Notes: a model not told the origin generated them from the sequence alone. 23,939 nt of DNA from Porphyromonadaceae bacterium (GCA_022840285.1 JALHIE010000098.1:1-23939), one strand, 5' to 3'. Numbered from the stretch's first letter, positions 15,546 to 23,003 are shown. Made by a program: numbers and translations.

Positions 15546-16496
15546 ATGGAAAAGAGCAGCGTTTGCGTCATAATCAATCCGGTATCGGGAACGGAGTCGA
15601 AGAAAAATATCCCCGAAGAAGTGGCATCCGCTTTCGACCAAACCCAATTCGACGTGGTTATCCGGATCACCGGCTATCCCGGTCATGCCACCGAGATTGC
15701 CAAACAGGCCGTGAAAAACAAATTTGCCTACGTATTGACTGCCGGGGGCGACGGCACGGTTAATGAAGTGGCAAAAGCCCTCGTGAACACCGATACCGTT
15801 CTGGGAATCATCCCTTTTGGGTCGGGTAACGGCCTGGCACGCGACCTGCGTATTTCTATGGATTCGGAAAAGGCCATACAAACCATACTCGACGGCAATG
15901 TCCGAACCATTGATTATGGCTCTGCCAACGGGCATATTTTCTTTTGCACCTGCGGCGTCGGATTTGATGCGTTTATCAGCGACAAGTTTGCCGAAGAAAA
16001 AAAGCGCGGTCCCCTGGGTTACGTCCGTAACATTGTGGAAGGCGTTATCGAGTTCAGGTCGGAAGAATACGAAATCACGCACGACGGAGGAACGCTTAAC
16101 GAACGGGCGTTTCTTCTTACCTGTGCCAATGCCTCCCAATACGGGAACGAAGTGTACATTGCGCCCGGTGCCGACATGGAAGACGGAAAGATGAATGTAT
16201 CCATACTGAAGCCGCTTAATCCCAATGAAATTCCACAAACCACGCTGCAACTTTTTACCCGGAACATCGATAAAAACAGCAAGATGATCTCGTTACTCAC
16301 CAGCAGCCTCACTATTAAAAGAAAAAAATCAGGCGTACTGCACGTTGACGGAGAACCGGTAAGTACCGGAAAAGAGATTGAAGTGAAAATTTTCCACAAG
16401 GGATTGAAAGTTTTTGCCCCAAAGCAAGTGGAAGAAAAACCGCCAAAAGAAAAGGAAAATATTTTCACTGCCATCACCCGTTGGATCAATGTATAA
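15546..16496 (+). CDS. Diacylglycerol kinase-type lipid kinase
   Basis: A 316-residue protein of the DAGK catalytic family (YegS/DgkB/BmrU). Visible motifs are the nucleotide-binding VIINPVSGT (start), AGGDGTVNEV, and PFGSGNGLARDL. The C-terminal beta-sandwich follows, with TCANASQYGN, APGADMEDG and KRKKSGVLHVDGEPV. Family members phosphorylate diacylglycerol, sphingosine-like lipids or other lipid alcohols with ATP; sphingolipid phosphorylation is a possibility in Bacteroidales but not shown. I use ATG 15546 since the conserved domain starts at once and an in-frame TTG at 15528 lies inside the -7 box. The 30-residue tail (KQVEEKPPKEKENIF) is charged. The gene ends at a hairpin at 16514. Confidence 0.9.
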   Translation: MEKSSVCVIINPVSGTESKKNIPEEVASAFDQTQFDVVIRITGYPGHATEIAKQAVKNKFAYVLTAGGDGTVNEVAKALVNTDTVLGIIPFGSGNGLARDLRISMDSEKAIQTILDGNVRTIDYGSANGHIFFCTCGVGFDAFISDKFAEEKKRGPLGYVRNIVEGVIEFRSEEYEITHDGGTLNERAFLLTCANASQYGNEVYIAPGADMEDGKMNVSILKPLNPNEIPQTTLQLFTRNIDKNSKMISLLTSSLTIKRKKSGVLHVDGEPVSTGKEIEVKIFHKGLKVFAPKQVEEKPPKEKENIFTAITRWINV

Positions 16497-16513
16497 ATTC
16501 AAGGCACAAGCAA

Positions 16514-16544
16514 AACGGGCACACTCATCTCGAGTACACCCGTT
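16514..16544. terminator. Hairpin between convergent genes, likely bidirectional terminator
   Basis: AACGGG pairs with CCCGTT, and inside it ACTC pairs with GAGT around a 5-nt loop, with a 3x3 internal loop between them. On the minus strand it is followed by a TTTT tract; on the plus strand the tail is only weakly T-rich (CTTCATT). Confidence 0.55.
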
Positions 16545-16588
16545 CTTCATTCATAACAAGTTATTAAAACAAAAATAAATTTCAAGCG

Positions 16589-16977
16589 CTATTCTGCAAT
16601 TTGCGCCACAAAGCTTTCGGCATCGTGATACGCACCACTCATTACACTACACCACCGATCTGCGAAGCAAACAAGGCCGAGTTCATGCGTGAAACATAGG
16701 TCTTCCCATCGGCTTTTTCGTGTACCGAAATGCGACAGGGCATCATGTTTCCGTAAATTCTCAACTCGTCGGCCGAAAGCATGCGGTAAGCATATTTCGG
16801 ATTGCAAAGTTCTATGACTTTCACTGGAAGCACTTCGTAGCCGTTCTTTCTCATCGTCTCTTGCAGATCGTGGGTGTGCGTAACACGCCATCCTGCTTCA
16901 GCGATGATATTGTCGAGTCTTTCAACCGTCTCGTCGAAGGCATACCTGCTTTTACTTTCGAAAAACATTTTGTCCAT
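16589..16977 (-). pseudogene. DUF302-family protein, frameshifted near the C-terminus
   Basis: From ATG 16977 the protein reads through the DUF302 pattern: HDLQETMRKNGYEVLPVKV, ELCNPKYAYRML, NMMPCRISVHEKADGKTYVS and MNSALFASQIGGVV, then a stop at 16642. The expected end, VMSGAYHDAESFVAQIAE and TAG at 16589-16591, is in another frame. In relatives GGV is followed by about three residues before VM, so about 7 nt are missing at the junction near 16643 (a single lost G also restores the frame). DUF302 proteins are small and of unknown biochemical role. Cys in ELCNP and PCR may be functional given the neighbouring thioredoxin, but that is a guess. It follows the thioredoxin gene by 10 nt. An extended N-terminus from 17046 would overlap the thioredoxin gene and is not used. 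Confidence 0.82.
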
Positions 16978-16987
16978 GATCCTGAGC

Positions 16988-17488
16988 TTAATTTTTGAGT
17001 AAAACCTCGTCGATAGCCTGCTTAAAAGCATCTTTCGGTAATGCACCCTGCGCCATTTGCGGAGCTTCGTTCATCGGAACGAAAAGCAACGTCGGGATGC
17101 TGCGAATTCCAAAATCGGCAGCCAGTTCCTGTTCTGCTTCGGTATCTACTTTGTAGATGTAAATCTGCCCTTCGTATTCTGCAGCCAGTTGTTCCAGAAT
17201 GGGAGCTACCATTTTACACGGTCCGCACCAATCGGCGTAGAAATCAATAATAGCGGGTTTGTCACCCAGGTATTCCCATGCTTGGGGATTTTTCTCGTAG
17301 TTTGCCACTTTCGTTAGAAAATCAGCTTTCGTTAAATGAATTGTTTTAGCCATATTTGTTTTGTTTAAATTAGTTTCCTGCAGGGTTATCGCCGCCTGCA
17401 GCGATGATGTTGACTTGCCGTTGTTGTTGCTGCACGCAACAAAGATAAACGATGCCACAAGTGCGGCGATAATAAGTTTAATTTTCAT
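16988..17488 (-). CDS. Thioredoxin-fold lipoprotein
   Basis: A 166-residue protein. The N-terminus is a lipoprotein signal with lipid Cys19 (FIFVACSNNN), then a low-complexity linker (20-45), then a thioredoxin domain with AIIDFYADWCGPCKMVAP (active site WCGPC) and cis-Pro in IRSIPTLLF. It would reduce disulfides of envelope proteins facing the periplasm or the inner face of the outer membrane. The domain starts exactly at an internal ATG (17353, MAKTIHLTKADF), so a second, cytoplasmic form by alternative initiation is possible. It lies between the DUF6132-like gene (28 nt upstream) and the DUF302 gene (10 nt downstream) in the arsR operon. It is intact. Confidence 0.93.
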   Translation of the reverse strand: MKIKLIIAALVASFIFVACSNNNGKSTSSLQAAITLQETNLNKTNMAKTIHLTKADFLTKVANYEKNPQAWEYLGDKPAIIDFYADWCGPCKMVAPILEQLAAEYEGQIYIYKVDTEAEQELAADFGIRSIPTLLFVPMNEAPQMAQGALPKDAFKQAIDEVLLKN

Positions 17489-17516
17489 GTTGTTGTTTTT
17501 TTGTAGATAATTTTTT

Positions 17517-17741
17517 TTATTTACCGTTCTTTATCTCTTTTCTTTTACCTTCTTCTTTCTTAAAAATATCAAAAATCAGCAGTCCCAAAACGGCACCGTA
17601 AATTGTCATCCTCCACGGATTTGAAGTGATGGGACAACTGCCCGTGCCGCAACCGACGAAGTAGTAATACAAGTAGCCTCCGATAGCGCCTACAATGACT
17701 CCCGCAACTTTTAATCCGTGTCTTGTAAAAAAATCCTTCAT
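17517..17741 (-). CDS. Small membrane protein, DUF6132-like
   Basis: A 74-residue protein with two hydrophobic segments: GLKVAGVIVGAIGGYLYYYF (10-29) and WRMTIYGAVLGLLIFDIF (45-62). Between them is a short loop with two cysteines, VGCGTGSCPITSNP. The G-G-Y-x-Y-Y-x-x-G-C and C-P-I-T-S-N-P pattern is one I associate with a Bacteroidetes small-membrane family (DUF6132) often found beside thioredoxin or sulfur genes. The Cys pair could be redox active or bind metal. ATG 17741 is chosen over a TTG at 17747. It lies 16 nt after the probable original arsR stop and 28 nt before the thioredoxin gene. The lysine-rich tail suggests a cytoplasmic C-terminus. Confidence 0.72.
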   Translation of the reverse strand: MKDFFTRHGLKVAGVIVGAIGGYLYYYFVGCGTGSCPITSNPWRMTIYGAVLGLLIFDIFKKEEGKRKEIKNGK

Positions 17742-17788
17742 GTTCAATTCTTGTCAATTACAATCTATGATACAGCTCAACAATTGGA

Positions 17789-18028
17789 TTACCCGACTGT
17801 TTCTGATGGAACTTTTGCGCGCATGTCGGTCAGGTGATACGAAAGCAGGGATTGTTCACAATCAATTGCCTCCAGCAACTCAGATACCGATTTTTCCTTT
17901 TCGTTGGACAACAAGGTAATCACACTTAACCTGATTTCATTTGCCAGGGCTTTCAGTATGTACGCTGCCTCCTCGAATTGCGCTTTATCCACCTTTTGTT
18001 CCTTTATCTCCAGCATGCTAAATTCCAT
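17789..18028 (-). CDS. ArsR/SmtB-family regulator, truncated (probably frameshifted)
   Basis: Only 79 residues; ArsR proteins usually have about 95-120. The helix-turn-helix is present (ILKALANEIRLSVITLLS, then recognition helix CEQSLLSYHLTDMRAK) but the sequence ends VPSETVG immediately where the beta-hairpin wing should follow. In the next frame a tail containing NPIVELYHRL runs to TAA at 17758-17760, 16 nt before the next gene, suggesting that a segment encoding the wing was lost with a frameshift. Cys57 is the only cysteine, so a classical multi-Cys metal site is not visible. It leads the operon with the membrane protein, thioredoxin and DUF302 genes, and a strong 10-6-10 dyad sits in its leader, as expected for an autoregulated repressor. 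Whether the shortened protein still binds DNA is doubtful. Confidence 0.75.
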   Translation of the reverse strand: MEFSMLEIKEQKVDKAQFEEAAYILKALANEIRLSVITLLSNEKEKSVSELLEAIDCEQSLLSYHLTDMRAKVPSETVG

Positions 18029-18045
18029 CGTTTTTCCATCAAATC

Positions 18046-18071
18046 AATATATGAACATATATTCATATATT
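18046..18071. promoter_or_regulatory. Perfect 10-6-10 inverted repeat, likely ArsR operator
   Basis: AATATATGAA (18046-18055), six bases, TTCATATATT (18062-18071). ArsR/SmtB operators are commonly AT-rich dyads with TGAA and TTCA cores about 6 nt apart. It lies between the predicted start of transcription (near 18071) and the ATG at 18028. Confidence 0.72.
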
Positions 18072-18077
18072 TTTGTT

Positions 18078-18108
18078 CAAAAGTACACCATTTTTTTTGA
18101 TTGACCAA
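18078..18108 (-). promoter_or_regulatory. Promoter of the arsR-thioredoxin operon
   Basis: Minus-strand TACTTTTG (18078-18085) fits TAnnTTTG, with TTG (18106-18108) 20 nt upstream. Transcription would begin at the edge of the 10-6-10 dyad. Confidence 0.65.
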
Positions 18109-18165
18109 TTAAAAACTAAAAATTTTTACTTCTTTTTTGCAGTTTACTCCCAACGAAATTGAACG

Positions 18166-18858
18166 TTACTTTACTTTGAAGAAATAGGAAAGCTTCGCCT
18201 CAATGATGCGGTGAGCGGAACGGTTAAAAAAGAAATTCTCTTGTGTCTTCCTGTTTTCAAAAACATCGCCCAACCCGAAATAATATCGGCCTTCGAGCTC
18301 CACATTACCTGCTCCGGTTTTCAGTTCCATTCCAACACCCCCGACAAGACCATAATCAAAACTCCGGGGTTCCAAAACATATTGCATGCCTATTTGTTCA
18401 TCGGGATTTTCTTCTCTTCTGGCGGCCACATCGGCAGACAAAGCCTCGTTCATGTTTTCAGAGCTTCCCAACAAAAAACCAAGTTGTGGTCCCGCATTGA
18501 TAATAAACCGGACACTTCTTCCAAAATAAACGTGCGTCATGAAAGGAACTTCCAGGTAGTGCAACGTTTTATCGTATGCAAATCCGTTTTCGGGGGGAAA
18601 ATCCTCTGTCCATCCTCGTTGGGCATAATTCAATTCGAGCAATAACCCCAGGTTTTTTTCCGAAATGTATTTTGCCGAAATACCGCCGTGAATACCAAGA
18701 TGGGATTTCTGTAAAACAGCTGGAACAAAATCAACAGTCGTCATAAGTGCTCCTCCCCCTACCCCGACATAAAGTTCTTTCCCAAAATCATTTTTTTGTG
18801 CAAAAACCTGCACGGAGAAAAGTAAAAACAATAGGATCTCAGGCAACAAACGTTTCAT
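18166..18858 (-). CDS. PorT-family outer-membrane beta-barrel protein
   Basis: A 230-residue protein with a signal peptide (cleavage near VFAQ) and alternating hydrophobic strands of an eight-stranded-type barrel. Examples are ELYVGVGGGAL, LLLELNYAQRGW, HYLEVPFMTHVYF, RFIINAGPQLGFLLG, FDYGLVGGVGMEL and a terminal strand AKLSYFFKVK. The NAGPQLGFLL motif is typical of the Bacteroidetes PorT-like/outer membrane protein beta-barrel family. The specific role is unknown; PorT itself takes part in type IX secretion in Porphyromonas, but this larger family is diverse. The ATG touches the stop of the LysM gene with no base between, so the two are translationally coupled. Confidence 0.82.
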   Translation of the reverse strand: MKRLLPEILLFLLFSVQVFAQKNDFGKELYVGVGGGALMTTVDFVPAVLQKSHLGIHGGISAKYISEKNLGLLLELNYAQRGWTEDFPPENGFAYDKTLHYLEVPFMTHVYFGRSVRFIINAGPQLGFLLGSSENMNEALSADVAARREENPDEQIGMQYVLEPRSFDYGLVGGVGMELKTGAGNVELEGRYYFGLGDVFENRKTQENFFFNRSAHRIIEAKLSYFFKVK

Positions 18859-20829
18859 TTATCGGCTTTTATTGATTTTATTTACAGCATTTCCTGCATC
18901 GTAATGGATAAGATACAATCCGGTATTGATGAATCCGCCCCAGTTATTGACCCGGTCAAATTTGAAAGCAAACTGAAGTGAATTCGACGGTATCCGGTTT
19001 ATTCGTTGTTCAAAGTTGGTTCCGAAACGGTAAACGGCATTCAGGAAAAACATTCCGGTATCGTATCCGAACAAACCGTATTTGGGATAGGTATTGATCA
19101 GGTCACGGCCGTACCACTGTTTAAAGTTTTCCACGAATTGCCGCGTCTCCACATCCTGTTCATCTACATAGAACGATGTGTAGAAATAGGTTCCGTACTC
19201 GTGTAACGATTTCTTGACTTCTGTGTTGTAAGTCTGCCATTCCGGATATCCGAACAATCGCGTGATAATTCCCTGTCGGGCTTGACGCACTTTCTCAAGG
19301 GCATCAAAAATTTCGCGAAGTGACCCGGAATCTCCGGTAGTAGGAACGACTACATTTTCTCCGTTGGTCTGAAGCAACGGTAGCATGTCCGTTGAGAGGT
19401 TTGAGGTAAGTGAAAGTTCCTGGTAGCGGACGTTTTTCCGTTTCAAATCGGCTTTCAGGGTGGAAATAAAATCAGCCTTATCGGATCGTCCGGGAGCATT
19501 CACGATAACTACGTTTGCATTCCTGAATGTTTCCATAAACACTCCGGATGCCTTGGAATAAAAGTAGGACTGGGGCGAGTTTACCTGAAAGATGTGGTTG
19601 TTGTTCTGAACCTCACTGTTTTTGGAAGAAAACGGAATGATGTACTTGATGTTGTGTTTTTTAGAAAAATCGGAAATGATCCTAATCTGGTCATCCGTCA
19701 TGCCCCCGATCAACAGATGCAGTGATTCCATCTCCAGGGTCCCCAGCAAACTTTCGAGTTTTGCCCTGCTACCGATCTCAAAAATATACACCTCGATGTT
19801 GGCTCCTTCTTTTTTCATTTTTTCCACAGCCAACAGAAATCCTTCATAATATTCCTGCAACCGCAAATGTTGCCCTCCGGATTTATCCAGAAAAGGAAGG
19901 AGAAGACCCACCCTGATCACGTCTGTCCTTTGCGCTTCATTGCTCAGGCTGAGTAGGCGGTTCGCCTCAATTTCTCTCGTGCGGACATTTTCATCCAACC
20001 GGGTAACTTTTACGGGGACGATCAACTCCATATTTGTTTTTAATCCTGCAACAAGTATGGGATTTGCTTTTTCAATCAATTCAACCGGAACGTCGTAAGC
20101 CTGTGAAATAGAATAGAGTGTTTCTCCCCTTTTTACTTTATGAGTTATGTTTTGCGTCTGTTGTTCGTACGGAATAAAATCGGCCTGCATCTGAAAAAAA
20201 GGAATTCGGATGGTTTTTCCAATTTGGAAAGTTTCTACGGACAAGCCGGTATTGGCGGCGATCAGGTCCTCGGGTTTTAACGAATAGGTTCTGGATACCG
20301 AATAGAGCGTCTCTTTCGGAAGAATAGTATGATAGCGGTAGTTCTCGTGGGTCGAGGAAAGCGATCTCTGCTGCGGCACAACAATAACCTGCCCTTCGGT
20401 AATATTTTCTGTCAAGCCTGAATTATAACGAATAATTTCGTCAACACTCGTGTTATACATCTGTGCAATACCGTACAGGGTTTCTCCCCTGGCTATGGTA
20501 TGGCGGAAAGTGTGGTTTTGGTCAAGAGGGAGTTGCTGACGGGTTTGAGTTAGCGGAGCGTCCTCCCGAACCGGTATCAGCAGTTCCTGGCCATTTTTCA
20601 ACCCTGATCCGGCTGTCGGATTATGCTTCAGAATTTCGTTTACCGTGACGTTGAAAGTCCGCGAAATGGCCATCAATCCTTCGCCCGATTTAACTTTATA
20701 CTTATAAAAGGATTGCCCGTTTGTAGTGATTTTTTCATATGCCGGTGTTTGGGCAGCACTAACCGCTGTGAAGAGAACAGCCAGGAGGAAGAACAACAAT
20801 ATTTTTCTCGTACCGAGTGAAGTATGCAT
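18859..20829 (-). CDS. Four-LysM protein with type-1 periplasmic-binding (leucine-binding-like) domain
   Basis: A 656-residue exported protein. Signal peptide to about residue 26 (TAVSAAQ). Four LysM repeats lie at about 43-87, 108-152, 165-210 and 229-273, each with the pattern V-x-x-G-E-x-L-x-x-I-S then I-x-x-x-N. From about 304 there is an ABC-type extracellular ligand-binding fold (VIRVGLLLPFLDKSGG, LLIGGMTDDQIRIISDF, IPFSSKNSEV, and YGLFGYDTGMFFLNAVYRFG near the end). LysM domains bind peptidoglycan; the second domain may sense a small ligand or a partner protein. No transporter genes are adjacent. I start at ATG 20829 because the in-frame codon 42 nt upstream lies in the promoter region. 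It is coupled to the downstream PorT-like barrel by abutting stop and start, suggesting a joint envelope role. Confidence 0.88.
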   Translation of the reverse strand: MHTSLGTRKILLFFLLAVLFTAVSAAQTPAYEKITTNGQSFYKYKVKSGEGLMAISRTFNVTVNEILKHNPTAGSGLKNGQELLIPVREDAPLTQTRQQLPLDQNHTFRHTIARGETLYGIAQMYNTSVDEIIRYNSGLTENITEGQVIVVPQQRSLSSTHENYRYHTILPKETLYSVSRTYSLKPEDLIAANTGLSVETFQIGKTIRIPFFQMQADFIPYEQQTQNITHKVKRGETLYSISQAYDVPVELIEKANPILVAGLKTNMELIVPVKVTRLDENVRTREIEANRLLSLSNEAQRTDVIRVGLLLPFLDKSGGQHLRLQEYYEGFLLAVEKMKKEGANIEVYIFEIGSRAKLESLLGTLEMESLHLLIGGMTDDQIRIISDFSKKHNIKYIIPFSSKNSEVQNNNHIFQVNSPQSYFYSKASGVFMETFRNANVVIVNAPGRSDKADFISTLKADLKRKNVRYQELSLTSNLSTDMLPLLQTNGENVVVPTTGDSGSLREIFDALEKVRQARQGIITRLFGYPEWQTYNTEVKKSLHEYGTYFYTSFYVDEQDVETRQFVENFKQWYGRDLINTYPKYGLFGYDTGMFFLNAVYRFGTNFEQRINRIPSNSLQFAFKFDRVNNWGGFINTGLYLIHYDAGNAVNKINKSR

Positions 20830-20868
20830 TCCGTTTATTTTAAATATTCCAATAAAAACTAGAAAGGG

Positions 20869-20876
20869 CAAAAATA
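20869..20876 (-). promoter_or_regulatory. Possible -7 box for the LysM gene
   Basis: Minus-strand TATTTTTG fits TAnnTTTG, 39 nt before the ATG at 20829. No TTG was found at the usual distance. Confidence 0.35.
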
Positions 20877-20933
20877 CAAATAATAATTATTTATGAGACT
20901 TCGCTTGTGTTAATTAAAGTGATAACAACTTTG

Positions 20934-21221
20934 TCAGCGATTCTGTTCTCGAGGATTGGCTTTTCCTTCGTCACGGTATTGCCGGTAGAGTTTACTGAAT
21001 TTTTCCCGTTTCCGGTGCGACTCATACTTCCTGATGATTTCCTGTGATTTCCTGTACAGTTTTTCTGCCTCTTCCAATTTTAATTGATTGGTTTTTTCTA
21101 TGGATTTATTGGTAAGGGAAGCCGCTTTCTTTGCATCGGAATCCACACCGCCACAAGAAACCGCAAGCATAAGGACTACAGGCAGAATAAGCATTGAAAA
21201 AAAATGTTGTATTCTATTCAT
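20934..21221 (-). CDS. Small lipoprotein, function unknown
   Basis: A 95-residue protein with a signal peptide ending in a lipobox (LAVSC, lipid Cys23). It continues into a highly charged, largely helical mature part (EEAEKLYRKSQEIIRKYES, then KREKFSKLYRQYRDEG). The helix has tetratricopeptide-like or coiled-coil character but is too short for a confident domain call. It starts 23 nt after the dnaB stop and is probably co-transcribed with dnaB. I do not recognise a family with known function. Confidence 0.7.
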   Translation of the reverse strand: MNRIQHFFSMLILPVVLMLAVSCGGVDSDAKKAASLTNKSIEKTNQLKLEEAEKLYRKSQEIIRKYESHRKREKFSKLYRQYRDEGKANPREQNR

Positions 21222-21244
21222 TGATTTTTATTCTATAGTTCTTT

Positions 21245-22792
21245 TTAAAAGGGAAGTTCTTCTTTTCCGTTTTCAGTCATGAAATCGGTTGAAGTCATCT
21301 CGGGAACAGCCTCTGCTCCCTTGATCGTTTGCCTTGAATTCATTCTTGAAGTACGCTCTATGTAATTGGCTTTATTCCGGCTGGTGTTGTGATCATCCAG
21401 GTTCTCGAACCGGGCATACTCGTTATCAAAACGCATGGTCGCAATACCTGTCGGCCCATTCCGGTGTTTTGCCACAATTATTTCTGCCATACCGATAAGC
21501 GAGTTGCCGCTTTCGTCTTCCGTGATCCGGTAGTATTCGGGCCGGTGAATAAAACAAACCAGGTCAGCGTCCTGTTCAATAGCCCCCGACTCGCGCAAGT
21601 CGGCAAGTTGCGGACGTTTTCCCTCGTTGCCCTGACGACTTTCCACACCCCGATTCAATTGCGACAACGCAATGATAGGAATATTCAGTTCCTTAGCCAA
21701 TCCTTTCAGCGATCGGGATATCATGCTCACCTCCTGTTCACGGCTGCCAAAACTCATCCCGCTGGCATTCATCAATTGCAAATAGTCAATGACCAGTATC
21801 TTCACATTATGCTCACGCACCAGCCTACGGGCCTTTGTCCTCAGTTCAAACACCGACAAACTGGGGGTATCGTCAATAAATATCGGTGCATCGTAAAGTT
21901 CCTTGATCTTTATATCCAGCCGGTCCCACTCGTCTTGCGTCAACCGACCGCTCTTGATGCTTTCGCCCTTTATCTGGCAAACGTTCACAATCAGGCGGTT
22001 TACCAGTTGTACATTGGACATTTCAAGCGAGAAAAAACCCACAGGATGTTCAAAATTGATGGCAATATTCTTTGCCATGGAAAGCACGAAAGCCGTTTTC
22101 CCCATGGCGGGGCGGGCGGCAATAATGATAAGGTCGGAATTTTGCCATCCCATGGTCAGCTTGTCCAGCTGGTTAAATCCGGTGGGGATACCGCTCATCC
22201 CGTCTTTTCGGTTTGCAGCGAGCTGAATAATCTTCATCGCTTCCTTGATAACGGGATTGATCTGAATAACATCTTTTTTAACGTTCCGCTGCGAAATCTC
22301 GAAAAGACGTCCTTCCGTTTCCTGCATCAAATCATCCACATCAATGGTTTCATCAAAAGCCTGCTGCGTGACCTCAGAAGAAAATGAAATCAATTCCCGG
22401 GCGAGGTACTTTTGGGCAATAATCCGAGAATGGTATTCGATGTGCGCTGCAGATGCCACCTTTTCAGACAACTCGGCAATATAGACTGCTCCCCCGGCCG
22501 ATTGAAGTTCACCCCGCCGTTTTAATTCTTCCACCACAGTGAGGACATCCACCGGTTTTTGCTGAACTGCCAGGCCTTGGATGGCACCGAATATTATGTT
22601 GTGAACAGGATTGTAAAAACTTTCGGGTTTTAATATATCACTCACCACCGAATAAGCGTCTTTTTCAAGCATCAATGCTCCCAAAACAGCTTCTTCCAGT
22701 TCCGGTGCTTGTGGCGGCAATTTTCCGATTTCGGGTACAATGACAGTCTTTTCAATGATTTTTGTGTTTCTTTGTCGCTTCTGTTTTTCCAT
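21245..22792 (-). CDS. dnaB: Replicative DNA helicase DnaB
   Basis: A 515-residue hexameric helicase that unwinds DNA at the fork. The N-terminal domain (about 26-130, PQAPELEEAVLGALMLEKDA) packs hexamer dimers and binds primase. The RecA-like C-terminal domain has the P-loop ARPAMGKTAF (226-235), the Walker B segment ILVIDYLQLM, the ALSQLNRGVE motif and the arginine-rich RPQLADLRESGAIEQDAD region. No intein is present, unlike some dnaB genes. ATG 22792 is preferred over a TTG 24 nt upstream, since the promoter at 22825 leaves a short leader. A long open frame on the opposite strand at 21389-22387 is a shadow. Confidence 0.97.
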   Translation of the reverse strand: MEKQKRQRNTKIIEKTVIVPEIGKLPPQAPELEEAVLGALMLEKDAYSVVSDILKPESFYNPVHNIIFGAIQGLAVQQKPVDVLTVVEELKRRGELQSAGGAVYIAELSEKVASAAHIEYHSRIIAQKYLARELISFSSEVTQQAFDETIDVDDLMQETEGRLFEISQRNVKKDVIQINPVIKEAMKIIQLAANRKDGMSGIPTGFNQLDKLTMGWQNSDLIIIAARPAMGKTAFVLSMAKNIAINFEHPVGFFSLEMSNVQLVNRLIVNVCQIKGESIKSGRLTQDEWDRLDIKIKELYDAPIFIDDTPSLSVFELRTKARRLVREHNVKILVIDYLQLMNASGMSFGSREQEVSMISRSLKGLAKELNIPIIALSQLNRGVESRQGNEGKRPQLADLRESGAIEQDADLVCFIHRPEYYRITEDESGNSLIGMAEIIVAKHRNGPTGIATMRFDNEYARFENLDDHNTSRNKANYIERTSRMNSRQTIKGAEAVPEMTSTDFMTENGKEELPF

Positions 22793-22824
22793 TTTGTTAT
22801 AAAAGATCTTTTCCAAAAAGACTT

Positions 22825-22856
22825 CAAAGTTATCCCGTAAATTTTAAACATCCCAA
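22825..22856 (-). promoter_or_regulatory. dnaB promoter
   Basis: Minus-strand TAACTTTG (22825-22832) fits TAnnTTTG, with TTG (22854-22856) 21 nt upstream. Confidence 0.6.
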
Positions 22857-22923
22857 TTTTTGACGTTTTTATTATAATGAGTTTATCAACAAAGTGTGTT
22901 GAAAACTTTTTTATCACCTCATA

Positions 22924-22942
22924 GTATAGATTAAATCTATAC
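22924..22942. promoter_or_regulatory. Perfect 9-1-9 palindrome upstream of the nitroreductase
   Basis: GTATAGATT, a central A, AATCTATAC. It covers the place where the -33 element of the nitroreductase promoter should be and is likely an operator for a dimeric regulator not encoded in this window. Confidence 0.6.
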
Positions 22943-22959
22943 GAAAAACATTTTTATAC

Positions 22960-22967
22960 TATTTTTG
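22960..22967 (+). promoter_or_regulatory. -7 box for the nitroreductase
   Basis: TATTTTTG fits TAnnTTTG, 36 nt before the ATG at 23004. The -33 region carries no TTG but overlaps the palindrome, consistent with a regulated or activator-dependent promoter. Confidence 0.5.
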
Positions 22968-23003
22968 TTATATAATAAAACTCATAAATATAAACATAAA
23001 AAT

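Noticed and set aside
16978..17046. Longer N-terminus of the DUF302 protein
   Set aside because: It would overlap the thioredoxin gene; the conserved domain begins at the ATG at 16977.
21389..22387. 332-codon open frame on the plus strand
   Set aside because: It is exactly antisense to dnaB, whose protein is complete and conserved. The translated product has no recognisable domain and is a codon-bias shadow.
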